NCBI RefSeq assembly: GCF_003258605.2
Contig: NZ_CP031264.1
Span: 620,001-684,000, forward strand
Length of the DNA: 64,000 nt
Direction of reading: 5' to 3'
Origin: Peterkaempfera bronchialis
GTDB taxonomy: Bacteria; Actinomycetota; Actinomycetes; Streptomycetales; Streptomycetaceae
Below the pieces are notes generated by a model. It had not been told where the DNA came from and searched no databases. It was given only the letters and a program-made list of their open reading frames with translations. The translations under genes and the position numbers were made by a program. Of the stretch, positions 7,959-15,869 are shown one piece after another; position 1 is the stretch's first letter; each line of letters starts with the position of its first letter.

Positions 7959-8030
7959 GCTGGGGCACCTCCGGGTCGGGGCACGGAGCCGTACGGCACA
8001 GTCCCGCCCTTCCCCCAGGGAACCACCGGG

Positions 8031-8130
8031 GGCGGCGGTCCGCCAGGCACTCCCGCCGGGCGGACCGCCGCCGGAGGGCCCGGCCGGCCGCCGCCGATGG
8101 TCAGCGGCGGCCCTCGGCGGTGCCGGGCCC
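8031..8130. terminator. Two long GC hairpins downstream of the hibernation factor gene
   Basis: Hairpin 1: 14-bp perfect arms GGCGGCGGTCCGCC (8031-8044) and its complement (8059-8072). Hairpin 2: nested arms GGGCCCGGC (8076-8084) with GCCGGGCCC (8122-8130), and GGCCGCCGC (8086-8094) with GCGGCGGCC (8104-8112). Both lie between the HPF stop and the HTH-PNPOx start on the same strand, so they probably end HPF transcription or shape the downstream leader. Confidence 0.6.
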
Positions 8131-8181
8131 GCTGCTCCGTCCGGGCGCCCCTCACGCACCGGCCGGTGCAGGACCGGGGGG

Positions 8182-8949
8182 TTACTCGGCGGGCGTGATC
8201 AGGCCGTAGTGGCCGTCGTAGCGGTGGTAGAGGACGGCGCCCCGGCCGGTGGCGACGTCGGCGAAGAAGACGAACGGCAGGCCGGTGAGCTCCAGCCACC
8301 GCACCGCCTCGGCCTCCTCGATACGCGGGGCGGGCACCTCGCCGACCGTGAGCGGCACCCCGGCGGGGACGGCCGCGCCCTTCGGTGCGGGGCCGGTGCG
8401 GGTGAGGTGGTAGCCGGCGGGTCCGGTCCGGTGGACCACGGCGTCGAGACCGGTGGCGGCGTCGGTGAAGAGGCGGAAGTCGTGATCCAGGGCCTCCATC
8501 TCGAAGACCGCCTCGTCCACCGGCTCGGGTGCGACGTCAAAGGACTTGCGGCGTACGATCCGCCGCTCCTCGGCCGGACGCGGTCGGCGGTCCGGCCGCT
8601 GCGCGGGCTCCCCGGTGCGCCGTGCGGTGTCCCGGCGGCGGGTGACCCGGTCGAGCCGGCCGGCCAGTCGGTCCCGCAGCAGGTCGATCGCCTCGGTCAT
8701 GGTCGGCGCCCCCACATGGGCCCGTACCAGCCGTCCGCCGACGTCCACGGAGACCTCGGCCACGGCCGGGCGGGCCGCCGACGGGTGGTTGCCCTGGGTG
8801 AGCTTCACACGGACGCCGAGCACCGGTTCACGCAGCCGTCCGACCACGGGCCCCAGCTTGGCCCGGGCGTACTCGGCGGCGCCGTGCGGGGTGCCGCCGC
8901 GCAGGGCCACCTGCACCTCGGCGGCGGGCCGGGTCTGGGTTCGGTTCAT
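8182..8949 (-). CDS. hpf: Ribosome hibernation factor (long HPF) with duplicated C-terminal domain
   Basis: A 255-residue ribosome-associated protein. Residues about 10-105 form the S30AE domain that occupies the tRNA/mRNA channel of idle 30S subunits (EVQVALRGGTP, VLGVRVKLTQGN, VAEVSVDVGGRLVRAHV). A basic linker (about 106-135) is followed by a first C-terminal dimerisation domain (about 140-190: EPVDEAVFEMEALDHDFRLF) and a second related one (about 195-255: RWLELTGLPFVFFADVATG, YHRYDGHYGLITP). Usual long HPF has one such domain. ATG 8949 follows GAGGAGGAG. In mycobacteria the comparable factor is hypoxia-induced through DosR, matching the neighbourhood. Confidence 0.9.
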   Translation of the reverse strand: MNRTQTRPAAEVQVALRGGTPHGAAEYARAKLGPVVGRLREPVLGVRVKLTQGNHPSAARPAVAEVSVDVGGRLVRAHVGAPTMTEAIDLLRDRLAGRLDRVTRRRDTARRTGEPAQRPDRRPRPAEERRIVRRKSFDVAPEPVDEAVFEMEALDHDFRLFTDAATGLDAVVHRTGPAGYHLTRTGPAPKGAAVPAGVPLTVGEVPAPRIEEAEAVRWLELTGLPFVFFADVATGRGAVLYHRYDGHYGLITPAE

Positions 8950-9325
8950 CAGGTCTCCTCCTCGGTCCGCCACCAGACTTGCGGGCGCCGATGCCGGCGC
9001 CGAGGGCCGAACGGCCTCACCCCGGTGCCGTCGGGCCCTGCACGGCCTCGGCACCGCCCCGATCAGCGGCGATGCCTCGCGCAGGGCCGGTCGGCGGCGG
9101 TCGGCTGGACCGGACGGCCCAGGCCCCGGCCCGAGGAGCGGCGCGACAGTGGACGCGTCGGCGAAGACGGGATGCCCCGTACCGGCGTCGGCAGTCGTAC
9201 GCCGGGCAGGCGACACCGCAAGGACCTCGGCGGCGCGACACCGGACCGCCGAAGCGCCGATGACCGGCAGCCGCGGCCCCTCCGCCGCAGCCGACCGGTG
9301 CAGGAACGTCGAGGAGGTGGGCACG
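8950..9325. other. Divergent promoter region HPF / Rv1733c-like gene
   Basis: A 376-bp region between divergent starts. It must hold both promoters, but no clear -35/-10 pair, DosR-type box or long inverted repeat was recognised. Frames crossing it encode only biased R/A/G/P sequence. Confidence 0.5.
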
Positions 9326-9955
9326 ATGCGCCGCAGCGCACGACAATTCCGTCCGGGCGGCCGTACCGGCTGGCGGACCCGGCTGCGCCGCGCCACCGGC
9401 CGGGACGGCAACCCCCTGCGGCGCCCGCTGGACCGCAGCCGGGCGCGGCTCGGCTGGGTGCTCCTGCTGCTGGCCGTCCTGGCGGTAGCCCTGCCCACGG
9501 CCGTCGCGGCGGCGCTGTACCGCTCGGACCGGCACGCCGCCGACGAGCAGGCCGCACATCGGCACCGCATCACCGCCACCACCCTGACCGGCGCCCCGGC
9601 CGGCGGTGCCTGGGTGCCGTCCACCGGGGAGTGGCCGGTCCTCGCCCGCTGGCAGTACCCGGCGGGCCAGGTACGCACCGCAGCGGTACCGGTGGAGGCG
9701 GGCACCGCCCGGGGCGCCCCGGTGACCGTCTGGGTCGACGACTCCGGCGACCCGGCGGCGCCGCCCCGCAGCACCGCCGACATCACCACCGGGGCCGTGC
9801 TGGCGGGTCTGGCGGTGCTCACCTGCACCGGGCTGGTGTGCGGGACCGTCCGGACGGTCGGGCGGCGGCGCATCGAGATCCGTACGGCGGCGGCCTGGGA
9901 GCGGGAGTGGGAGCAGGTGGAACCGCGCTGGTCCGGGCGGTCGCGGTCGTCCTGA
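9326..9955 (+). CDS. Rv1733c-like two-helix membrane protein
   Basis: A 209-residue membrane protein. After a basic N-terminus with the family-like NPLRRPLDRSRARLGW, a first membrane helix covers about 46-66; an extracytoplasmic domain follows (AAHRHRITATTL, GAWVPSTGEWPVLARWQYP, RGAPVTVWVDDSGDP); the second helix covers about 150-172, with a charged tail to the end. Length and layout match the actinobacterial family of Rv1733c, a DosR-regulated membrane antigen of unknown biochemical role. ATG 9326 follows GAGGAGG. The gene is divergent from HPF. Confidence 0.78.
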   Translation: MRRSARQFRPGGRTGWRTRLRRATGRDGNPLRRPLDRSRARLGWVLLLLAVLAVALPTAVAAALYRSDRHAADEQAAHRHRITATTLTGAPAGGAWVPSTGEWPVLARWQYPAGQVRTAAVPVEAGTARGAPVTVWVDDSGDPAAPPRSTADITTGAVLAGLAVLTCTGLVCGTVRTVGRRRIEIRTAAAWEREWEQVEPRWSGRSRSS

Positions 9956-10034
9956 CCCGCACCGGCGCCAGCTCCGGCCTGACCGGCCCCGGCACCGGCA
10001 CCGGCCCCGGCCCCGGCCCCGAACAGCACGTGGC

Positions 10035-10487
10035 TCAGCGGCGCACCGGACGGCGTCCGGCGGCCGTGCCGCACCGTGCGCGGACGGCGTCGACGGCATC
10101 CCAGTCGGCGGGCCCGAGGATGGCCGTCGCCGCCGGGAAGAGCCCGTCCTGCTCCTTGACGATGTGCTCGCGCAGCAGCACCAGCGCGAGCAGGAAGCGG
10201 CCCGGCCAGCCGGGGTCGGCCGGGGTGCCGTGCTCGGCCTCGGCCAGCACGGCTTCGATGCGGCGGTGCTCCTCCTCCAGCTCTCCGATCCGGTCCGGGA
10301 AGGCTGCCGCCAGGGCGGGGAAGAGGCCGCGCTCCTGCACTTCGGTGTGCGGGGCGAGGACGGCGGCGATGCGCCGGGCCGACTCGGCCATCCGGGGGAG
10401 GTCCCGCAGCCGGTAGGCGGCGCGCACCTCGCCGATGAGGGCGATGGCCTGCTCGTGCTCGCGGATGAGTTCGTCGATCGCGGTCAC
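10035..10487 (-). CDS. Hemerythrin HHE-domain protein
   Basis: A 150-residue four-helix bundle expected to bind a non-haem di-iron centre and sense or carry O2/NO. Iron-ligand pattern: LIREHEQA (helix 1), APHTEVQERGLFP (helix 2), EEHRRIE (helix 3) and LREHIVKEQDGLFPA (helix 4). GTG 10487 has GGAGG 7 nt upstream, so the longer open frame to 10754 is not used. The gene is divergent from the membrane protein at 10739; the spacer contains the best DosR-like box of the window (10596-10611), 109 bp from this start, and a 14-bp palindrome in its leader. Confidence 0.9.
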   Translation of the reverse strand: MTAIDELIREHEQAIALIGEVRAAYRLRDLPRMAESARRIAAVLAPHTEVQERGLFPALAAAFPDRIGELEEEHRRIEAVLAEAEHGTPADPGWPGRFLLALVLLREHIVKEQDGLFPAATAILGPADWDAVDAVRARCGTAAGRRPVRR

Positions 10488-10518
10488 GGCCTGGCCTCCG
10501 CAGTACTCGCAGCTGGTG

Positions 10519-10532
10519 CCTCCGTACGGAGG
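10519..10532. promoter_or_regulatory. Perfect 14-bp palindrome CCTCCGTACGGAGG
   Basis: Lies 32 nt upstream of the hemerythrin start, probably inside the leader or core promoter. Because it contains GGAGG on both strands, it might also sequester a ribosome binding site in a hairpin. The function is open. Confidence 0.4.
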
Positions 10533-10595
10533 GCGGCGCCCCGTCGTGGGGTGGGCCTGCGGCACCAGCCTGGGGTGTACGGCCCGCCGGCGCCA

Positions 10596-10611
10596 AGGGA
10601 CCTTGGTCCCT
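10596..10611. promoter_or_regulatory. DosR/DevR-type box between hemerythrin and membrane protein genes
   Basis: AGGGACC-TT-GGTCCCT: two perfect 7-bp arms around a 2-bp A/T spacer. The DosR consensus (GGGACT-WW-AGTCCC) has the same arm length, spacing and GGGAC/GTCCC core. It is 109 bp from the hemerythrin start and 128 bp from the divergent start at 10739, so either gene could be controlled. Confidence 0.6.
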
Positions 10612-10738
10612 GCGGGCGCCGCAACAGACCCTGCGGACCCCGGGCCGGGAGGCGGGCGGCATGGCCCGTACACGGTGAGCTGACATGCCGACGAGTCCGG
10701 GGCTGGGCTGCGCCGAGGCCGCGGCTTAGGGTGCGGGC

Positions 10739-11542
10739 ATGCCCCGCCCTTCAAGCGTTCCGTCTCCGGCCCGTCGTGACGCCGATCCGCGCCGGGTGCG
10801 GCGGCGTGCCCGGTGGCACCGGGTGTGGGGCGTCTGCGCGCTGGCTGCGGGGGCGCTGGTGTCGGCCTTCGCGGTCACGGTCTTCGCCGGGGTCCCGGAG
10901 ACCGCCGCGGTGGAGCGGGCGTTCCTGGCGGCCGTGCCCTGCCCCGCCGCTGCCGACGACGGCGTGGCCGACTGCCTGCGCACGGTGCAGGCGACGGTGA
11001 CCGGCACGCAGATCCGCAGGGGGCGGGGGAGCCGGTACTTCGTCGAGCTGCTCGGCCCGGCCCCCGCTTCCGGACGGCTCGACATGGGGTCGGCCGATCC
11101 GCTGGTACGGTCGCTGCGGCCGGGTGACCGGGTGGAGGTCACGGTGTGGCGGGACTTCGCGGTGGCCGTGGCGCGGGACGGAGTGGCCCAGGAGGCCGCT
11201 GACACACCCGTGAACCAGCCGGAGTTCGACACGGCGGTGGCGACGGCGGCGCTGGCAGTGGGGGTGTACGGGTGCGTCGCGGGCGGCTGGGCGCTGCTGC
11301 GGGCCCGCCGCAGCGCGCTGGAGGGGCTGCCGCCGCTGCTGGTGCCGCTGGGGAAGGGCGTCATCCTGTCGGTGGCCTGTGCCCTGCCGGCGGCGCTTTT
11401 CGGGATCTGGCGGGGTGGCCCGACGGCGGTGGTCGTCGGATGGCTGGTGCTGCTGCCGGTGGCCCTGTGGCTGGGGTTCCTGTTCGACCGCCTGATGCGG
11501 CGGGGGCGGCACCGCCAGGTGCCCGCTCCGCAGGGGCCGTGA
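10739..11542 (+). CDS. Four-helix membrane protein of unknown function
   Basis: A 267-residue membrane protein with segments at about 28-50, 160-185, 200-222 and 226-246. Between helix 1 and 2 lies an extracytoplasmic region with a Cys pair (VPCPAAADDGVADCL) and a beta-rich part (RYFVELLGP, VEVTVWRDFAVAVARDG). The C-terminus is basic. It resembles many unnamed Streptomyces membrane proteins and no family was recognised with certainty. It starts with ATG 10739 without a strong ribosome binding site. A short hairpin at 11554-11569 follows its stop. Confidence 0.7.
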   Translation: MPRPSSVPSPARRDADPRRVRRRARWHRVWGVCALAAGALVSAFAVTVFAGVPETAAVERAFLAAVPCPAAADDGVADCLRTVQATVTGTQIRRGRGSRYFVELLGPAPASGRLDMGSADPLVRSLRPGDRVEVTVWRDFAVAVARDGVAQEAADTPVNQPEFDTAVATAALAVGVYGCVAGGWALLRARRSALEGLPPLLVPLGKGVILSVACALPAALFGIWRGGPTAVVVGWLVLLPVALWLGFLFDRLMRRGRHRQVPAPQGP

Positions 11543-11553
11543 CCCCACCGCCC

Positions 11554-11569
11554 ACGCTCGCCCGAGCGT
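11554..11569. terminator. Short hairpin ACGCTCG-CC-CGAGCGT
   Basis: Seven-bp perfect arms, 11 nt after the stop of the membrane protein and before the kinase gene. A small candidate terminator or attenuator. Confidence 0.4.
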
Positions 11570-11626
11570 CCCACACCCTTGCGCCGCCACCTGACCCTTT
11601 GCCACCTTCCTCTGGAGAACACCCTC

Positions 11627-12508
11627 ATGCGTGCGTTCACGGCCGTCGTCAACCCCGCTGCGGGCGGCGCCAGGGGAGCGGCGGCGCTGGGGCCGCTGGC
11701 CCGGCTGCTGCGGGCGGCCGGAGCGCAGGTCGAGGTGGAGTACAGCCGTGGCCTGGACCACGCCCGGGAGGTCGCGCGCCACGCCGGTGAGCGTGGGCGG
11801 GTGGTGCTCGCGGTCGGCGGCGACGGCATGGCCGGCTGCGTCGGCGGCGCGCTCGCCGGTACGGAGGCCGTGCTCGGGCTGGTCCCGGCCGGGCGCGGCA
11901 ATGACTTCGCACGGGCGCTCGCCCTGCCCTCGGAACCCTCGGCGCTGGCCGAGCTGCTGCTGCACGGCGACCCCCGGCGGATCGACGCGATCGAGGTGGA
12001 GTCGGCGGTGCACGGGCGGACCGCCGTGCTGGGCAGCGTGTACGCGGGCGTCGACGCGGTGGCGAACCGGCACGCCAACGAGGCCCGGCTGCTGCGCGGC
12101 GCCGCCTCGTACTACCTGGGCGGGCTGCGGGCGGTGCTGGGGTGGCGGCCGGCCGACTACCGGATCACCGTGGACGGGGTGCCATACGAGCGGCGCGGCT
12201 TCACCGTGGTGGCGGCCAACTCCGGCTTCTACGGGTTCGGCCGCCGGATCGCCCCGGACGCGCGGGTGGACGACGGACTGCTGGACATCGTCGTCATCAG
12301 CGAGGCGTCCCGGCTGCTCTTCTTCGCGGTGATGCGCGAACTGCGGTCCGGCACCCACCTCAGGCGCCCGCAGGTGGAGGTGGTGCGCGGCCGGGAGGTC
12401 CGCATAGAGGCGGGCCGCGACCTTCCGTACGGGGCCGACGGCGAGGTGGAGGCGGCGCTGCCGGTGACCGCCCGGGTGCTGCCGGGGGCACTGCGCATCC
12501 TCTGCTGA
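11627..12508 (+). CDS. Diacylglycerol/sphingosine kinase-like lipid kinase (YegS/DagK family)
   Basis: A 293-residue cytoplasmic or membrane-associated kinase that would phosphorylate a lipid hydroxyl with ATP. The nucleotide-binding motifs are present: VVNPAAGG (start), AVGGDGMAGCVGG (GGDG loop) and VPAGRGNDFARAL. The second domain carries ANSGFYGFGRRIAPDARVDDG and ends with PYGADGEVEAALP, matching the DGExxx motif of the family. ATG 11627 has GGAG about 9 nt upstream. In actinomycetes such enzymes recycle diacylglycerol or make phosphatidylinositol-type lipids; the substrate here is not deducible. Confidence 0.9.
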   Translation: MRAFTAVVNPAAGGARGAAALGPLARLLRAAGAQVEVEYSRGLDHAREVARHAGERGRVVLAVGGDGMAGCVGGALAGTEAVLGLVPAGRGNDFARALALPSEPSALAELLLHGDPRRIDAIEVESAVHGRTAVLGSVYAGVDAVANRHANEARLLRGAASYYLGGLRAVLGWRPADYRITVDGVPYERRGFTVVAANSGFYGFGRRIAPDARVDDGLLDIVVISEASRLLFFAVMRELRSGTHLRRPQVEVVRGREVRIEAGRDLPYGADGEVEAALPVTARVLPGALRILC

Positions 12509-12808
12509 GGCACTGTGAGGCGCCCCGGCCGCGCGCGGAGGCACTGCCGGAGCGACGGCGTCGGGAGTGGCTCCGTCCGCCGTCGAGCGGCAACCGGCGC
12601 CGAAGCCCTCCCTCGGCCGTCCCAGGCGCCGCCCGACTCCCCGTATGCCCGGGCGGTGCCTGCCAAGTGTCGGGCCCCCGTGCCCCGGTGCGAGACCGAC
12701 CCGACGACATGAGCATGATGGAGCCCACCAACAGATCACTAACATCTGTTCAACCGACGTTCCGTACCCGGCCGGACCCCCGGCCGCCCTACCCGGAAAG
12801 GCAGCTGG
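12509..12808. other. Leader/promoter region of the SARP regulator
   Basis: 300 bases without a gene. Nearly all is GC-rich; a small A/T-richer island (about 12715-12770) holds a clear inverted repeat (next entry) and probably the promoter of the regulator gene. Confidence 0.5.
12730..12750. promoter_or_regulatory. Inverted repeat AACAGAT-N7-ATCTGTT upstream of SARP gene
   Basis: Perfect 7-bp arms (12730-12736, 12744-12750) in the only A/T-rich patch upstream of the gene, 58 bp before its start. A likely binding site of a dimeric regulator; the factor is unknown. Confidence 0.5.
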
Positions 12809-15613
12809 ATGCGGTTCGGCCTGCTCGGGCCCCTGACCGTCCACGACGGCGCCACGGCGCTCCGCGTGACGTCACCCAAAGGCCGGCTGCTGCTCGGCGC
12901 CCTGCTCCTCCGGGCCAACCGGCCGGTCTCCGCCGACGCCCTGCGCAGCGAACTCTGGGGCGAGCGGCCACCCCCCACCGCCACCGCGTCCCTGCACAAC
13001 CATGTGGCGCGGCTGCGGCGCCTGCTGGGCCCGGACGGCGAGGACCGGCTGGCCTCCACCCCGGCCGGGTATGTGCTGCGCGTCCGGCCGGGCGAACTGG
13101 ACGCCGACGTCTTCACCGCACACCTGCGCCGCGCCCGGGCCGCGCGGCTGCGCCAGGAGTGGGACACCGTCGGCCAGGAGACCTCGGCCGCGCTCTCCCT
13201 GTGGCGGGGGCAGCCGCTGGCCGACCTGCCCGCCCTGGCCGGGGCGGACCCGCAGATCCACCACCTCACCGAGGCCCGGATGCAGGCGCTGGAGTGGCGC
13301 TTCGACGCCGACCTGCACCGCGGACGCCATGACGGGCTGGTCCCCGAGCTGGCCCACTGGAGCGCCGATCAGCCGCTGCGGGAGGCGTTCCACCGGCAGC
13401 TGATGCTCGCCCTGCACCGCACCGACCGCCGGGCCGAGGCGCTCGATGTGTACCGGCGGCTGCGCCGCGCGCTGGTGGACCAGCTCGGGGTGGAGCCCGG
13501 TCCCGCGATCCGGCAGGCGCACCGGGACATCCTGGCGGACAGCGCCGAGCCGCAGCCGGAGCCGGGCGTCCCGTCCGCGCCCCCGGTCCCCGCCCAACTC
13601 CCCGCCGACCTGGTGGACTTCACCGGTCGCGGCGGCCAGGTGGAGCAGGTGCGGGCGCTGCTGACCGGCCGGGCGGGCGGCGGCGGCGCCGTCGTGGTCT
13701 CGGCGGTGTCGGGCACCGGGGGGATCGGCAAGACCGCGTTGGCGGTCCATGCGGCGCACGGGCTGGTCGAGGAGTTCCCGGACGGGCAGCTCTATGTGGA
13801 CCTGCGGGGCGTCTCCCCCTCCCCGCCGACGTCGGCCGAGGTGCTCGCCCGGTTCCTGCGCGACCTCGGGGTGCCCGAGGACGCCGTCCCGCCGGGCGAG
13901 GACGCCCGCGCCGCCCGCTTCCGTACGCTGACCGCCGGGCGCCGCCTGCTGCTGGTGCTGGACAACGCCCGTGACGCCGCACAGGTCCGCCCGCTGCTGC
14001 CCGGCGACGGCCGCTGCGGCGTGCTGGTCACCAGCCGCCGCAGGCTGCCCGGCCTGGCCGGGGCGGCCCATCTGCACCTGGACGTCCTGGACGACGGAGA
14101 CGCGCTGGCGTTCTTCGGCGCCGTGGTGGGACCGGCCCGCGCGGCGGCCGAACCGGAGGCCACCGCCGCCGTCCTGGCCTGCTGCGCCGGGCTGCCGCTG
14201 GCCATCCGGATCGCCGCCGCCCGGTTGGCGGGCCGCTCCTCCTGGCCGGTCTCCGCGCTCGCCGAGCGGCTGGCCGACGAGCGCCGCAGGCTGGACGAGC
14301 TGCGGGTGGACGACATCGCCGTCCGGGCGAGCTTCCAGGTGGGCTACACCAGCCTGCCGGCCCCGTCCTGCGGCGCCGACCCGAGCCGGGCGTTCCGCCT
14401 GCTGGGCCTCGTCCAGGTGCCCGACCTGGGCCTGTACGCCGCCGCCGCGCTGCTGGGGCTTCCGCCGGACGACGCCGAGCAGACCCTGGAGCTGCTGGTC
14501 GACGCCTGCCTGCTGGACAGCCCGTCCCCCGGGCGCTACCGCCTGCACGACCTGCTGCGCGTCTACGCCGCCGAACGGGCGGCCGAGGAGGAGGACGCGG
14601 AGGAGCGCCGCGAGGCGGTCCGGCGGATGGCCCGCTGGTGCCTGGGAACCCTGACGGCGGCCGACGAGATCCTGCTGCCCCGGTTCGGACGGCCCGGGAT
14701 GCCGCCCGCCGACCCGGACCATCCGCCGCTGCGGTTCGACTCCTTCGACCAGGCGCTGCGGTGGTGCGAGAGCGAGCTGGCCACGCTGCTCGGCGCCGCC
14801 CGGGCCGCCGCCGCGCACGGCCTGCACGAGCTGGCCTGGCTGCTGGCCGCGCTCGCCTGGCGCCGGTACATGGCGAACGGCCGCTACGAGGAGTGGCACG
14901 CCGTCAACGAGATCGGCATGAGCAGCGCGCTGCACCTCGGCGACCCGGTGGCGCAGACCCACCTGCTGAACTCCCGGGGCGCGCTGGCCTGGCGCACCGG
15001 CCGGTACGACGAGGCCGAGCAGAGCCTCACCGCGAAGCTCGACATCCACCGGCGGCTGGGCGACGTCACCGGCGAGATGGTGGCGCTGGGCAACCTCGCG
15101 GTCATCTCCGAGCACCGGGGGCGGTACACCCAGAGCCGGGAGCAGAGCCGGCACGCCCTGCGGCTGGCCCGCTCGGCGGGAGACCGTACGACGGAGGGCA
15201 ACGCCCTCAACAACATCGGCATCTGCGAGGACCGGCTGGGCAACCACCGCGAGGCGCTGACCCAGCATCACGCCTCGCTGGCGATCTGGCGGGAGCTGGG
15301 ACACGGGGCCGGTGAGGCGATGGCGCTGGCCAACGTCGGTGCGGTCCACCTCCATCTGCGGGAGTACGACGAGGCGCTGGTCCATCTGCGGGAGGCGCTG
15401 CCGATCGCCCGCGCCGCCGCCAGCCGGGTCAACGAGGCCGAGATCCTCTCCGACCTCGGCAGGACCATGATCGGCCTCGACCGTCCGGAGGAGGCACGCC
15501 TCCATCTGACCGAGGCCCTCGGCTGCTGGCAGGCGCTGGACCGCCCGGAGGCGCAGGAGGTCGGCGCCCTGCTGGACGCTCTCGACGCACCCGCAGAGCA
15601 CTCCGGCGACTGA
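12809..15613 (+). CDS. AfsR-like SARP-NB-ARC-TPR transcriptional regulator
   Basis: A 934-residue STAND regulator. An OmpR-type winged helix (about 1-90: GPLTVHDGATALRVTSPKGR, then LWGERPPPTATASLHNHVARL) is followed by the bacterial transcriptional activation domain (about 95-245), which ends DVYRRLRRALVDQLGVEPGP. The NB-ARC ATPase covers about 275-560, with P-loop SGTGGIGKTAL near residue 303, Walker B-like RLLLVLDNARD and VLVTSRRRLPG. The C-terminal part (about 620-930) is TPR-like, with repeated DVTGEMVALGNLAVISEHRG / EGNALNNIGICEDRLGNHRE units. ATG 12809 follows GGAAAGG. Relatives activate antibiotic or developmental genes; no biosynthetic cluster lies next to it except the distant crt genes. 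Confidence 0.93.
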   Translation: MRFGLLGPLTVHDGATALRVTSPKGRLLLGALLLRANRPVSADALRSELWGERPPPTATASLHNHVARLRRLLGPDGEDRLASTPAGYVLRVRPGELDADVFTAHLRRARAARLRQEWDTVGQETSAALSLWRGQPLADLPALAGADPQIHHLTEARMQALEWRFDADLHRGRHDGLVPELAHWSADQPLREAFHRQLMLALHRTDRRAEALDVYRRLRRALVDQLGVEPGPAIRQAHRDILADSAEPQPEPGVPSAPPVPAQLPADLVDFTGRGGQVEQVRALLTGRAGGGGAVVVSAVSGTGGIGKTALAVHAAHGLVEEFPDGQLYVDLRGVSPSPPTSAEVLARFLRDLGVPEDAVPPGEDARAARFRTLTAGRRLLLVLDNARDAAQVRPLLPGDGRCGVLVTSRRRLPGLAGAAHLHLDVLDDGDALAFFGAVVGPARAAAEPEATAAVLACCAGLPLAIRIAAARLAGRSSWPVSALAERLADERRRLDELRVDDIAVRASFQVGYTSLPAPSCGADPSRAFRLLGLVQVPDLGLYAAAALLGLPPDDAEQTLELLVDACLLDSPSPGRYRLHDLLRVYAAERAAEEEDAEERREAVRRMARWCLGTLTAADEILLPRFGRPGMPPADPDHPPLRFDSFDQALRWCESELATLLGAARAAAAHGLHELAWLLAALAWRRYMANGRYEEWHAVNEIGMSSALHLGDPVAQTHLLNSRGALAWRTGRYDEAEQSLTAKLDIHRRLGDVTGEMVALGNLAVISEHRGRYTQSREQSRHALRLARSAGDRTTEGNALNNIGICEDRLGNHREALTQHHASLAIWRELGHGAGEAMALANVGAVHLHLREYDEALVHLREALPIARAAASRVNEAEILSDLGRTMIGLDRPEEARLHLTEALGCWQALDRPEAQEVGALLDALDAPAEHSGD

Positions 15614-15869
15614 CCCCCAGGGTGGGGAGGAATACCGCCACCGCGCCGCCCGCGCCACGGCCACCCCGACCGTGACCCTGACCGCCGCCGACCTCCTGGC
15701 GTGAGCCCGCGTACGGCCCCGGCCGGCGGGGCGGCGGCGCCTCCGGCGGCATGGCGGGCGGGAGGAGGGGCAGGGGGAATGAGAGCCGCAGGTCCGGGCG
15801 GTGGCAGACAGGCCGGACCGGAACGAGGACCCCACCGCTGCGGGCACGCGGCGGCTAAGGAGCGTCTGG

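Noticed and set aside
8182-10686. 834-codon - frame running upstream from hpf
   Set aside because: Only the last 255 codons are HPF, which has its own ATG and ribosome binding site; the upstream part is the antisense shadow of the Rv1733c-like gene.
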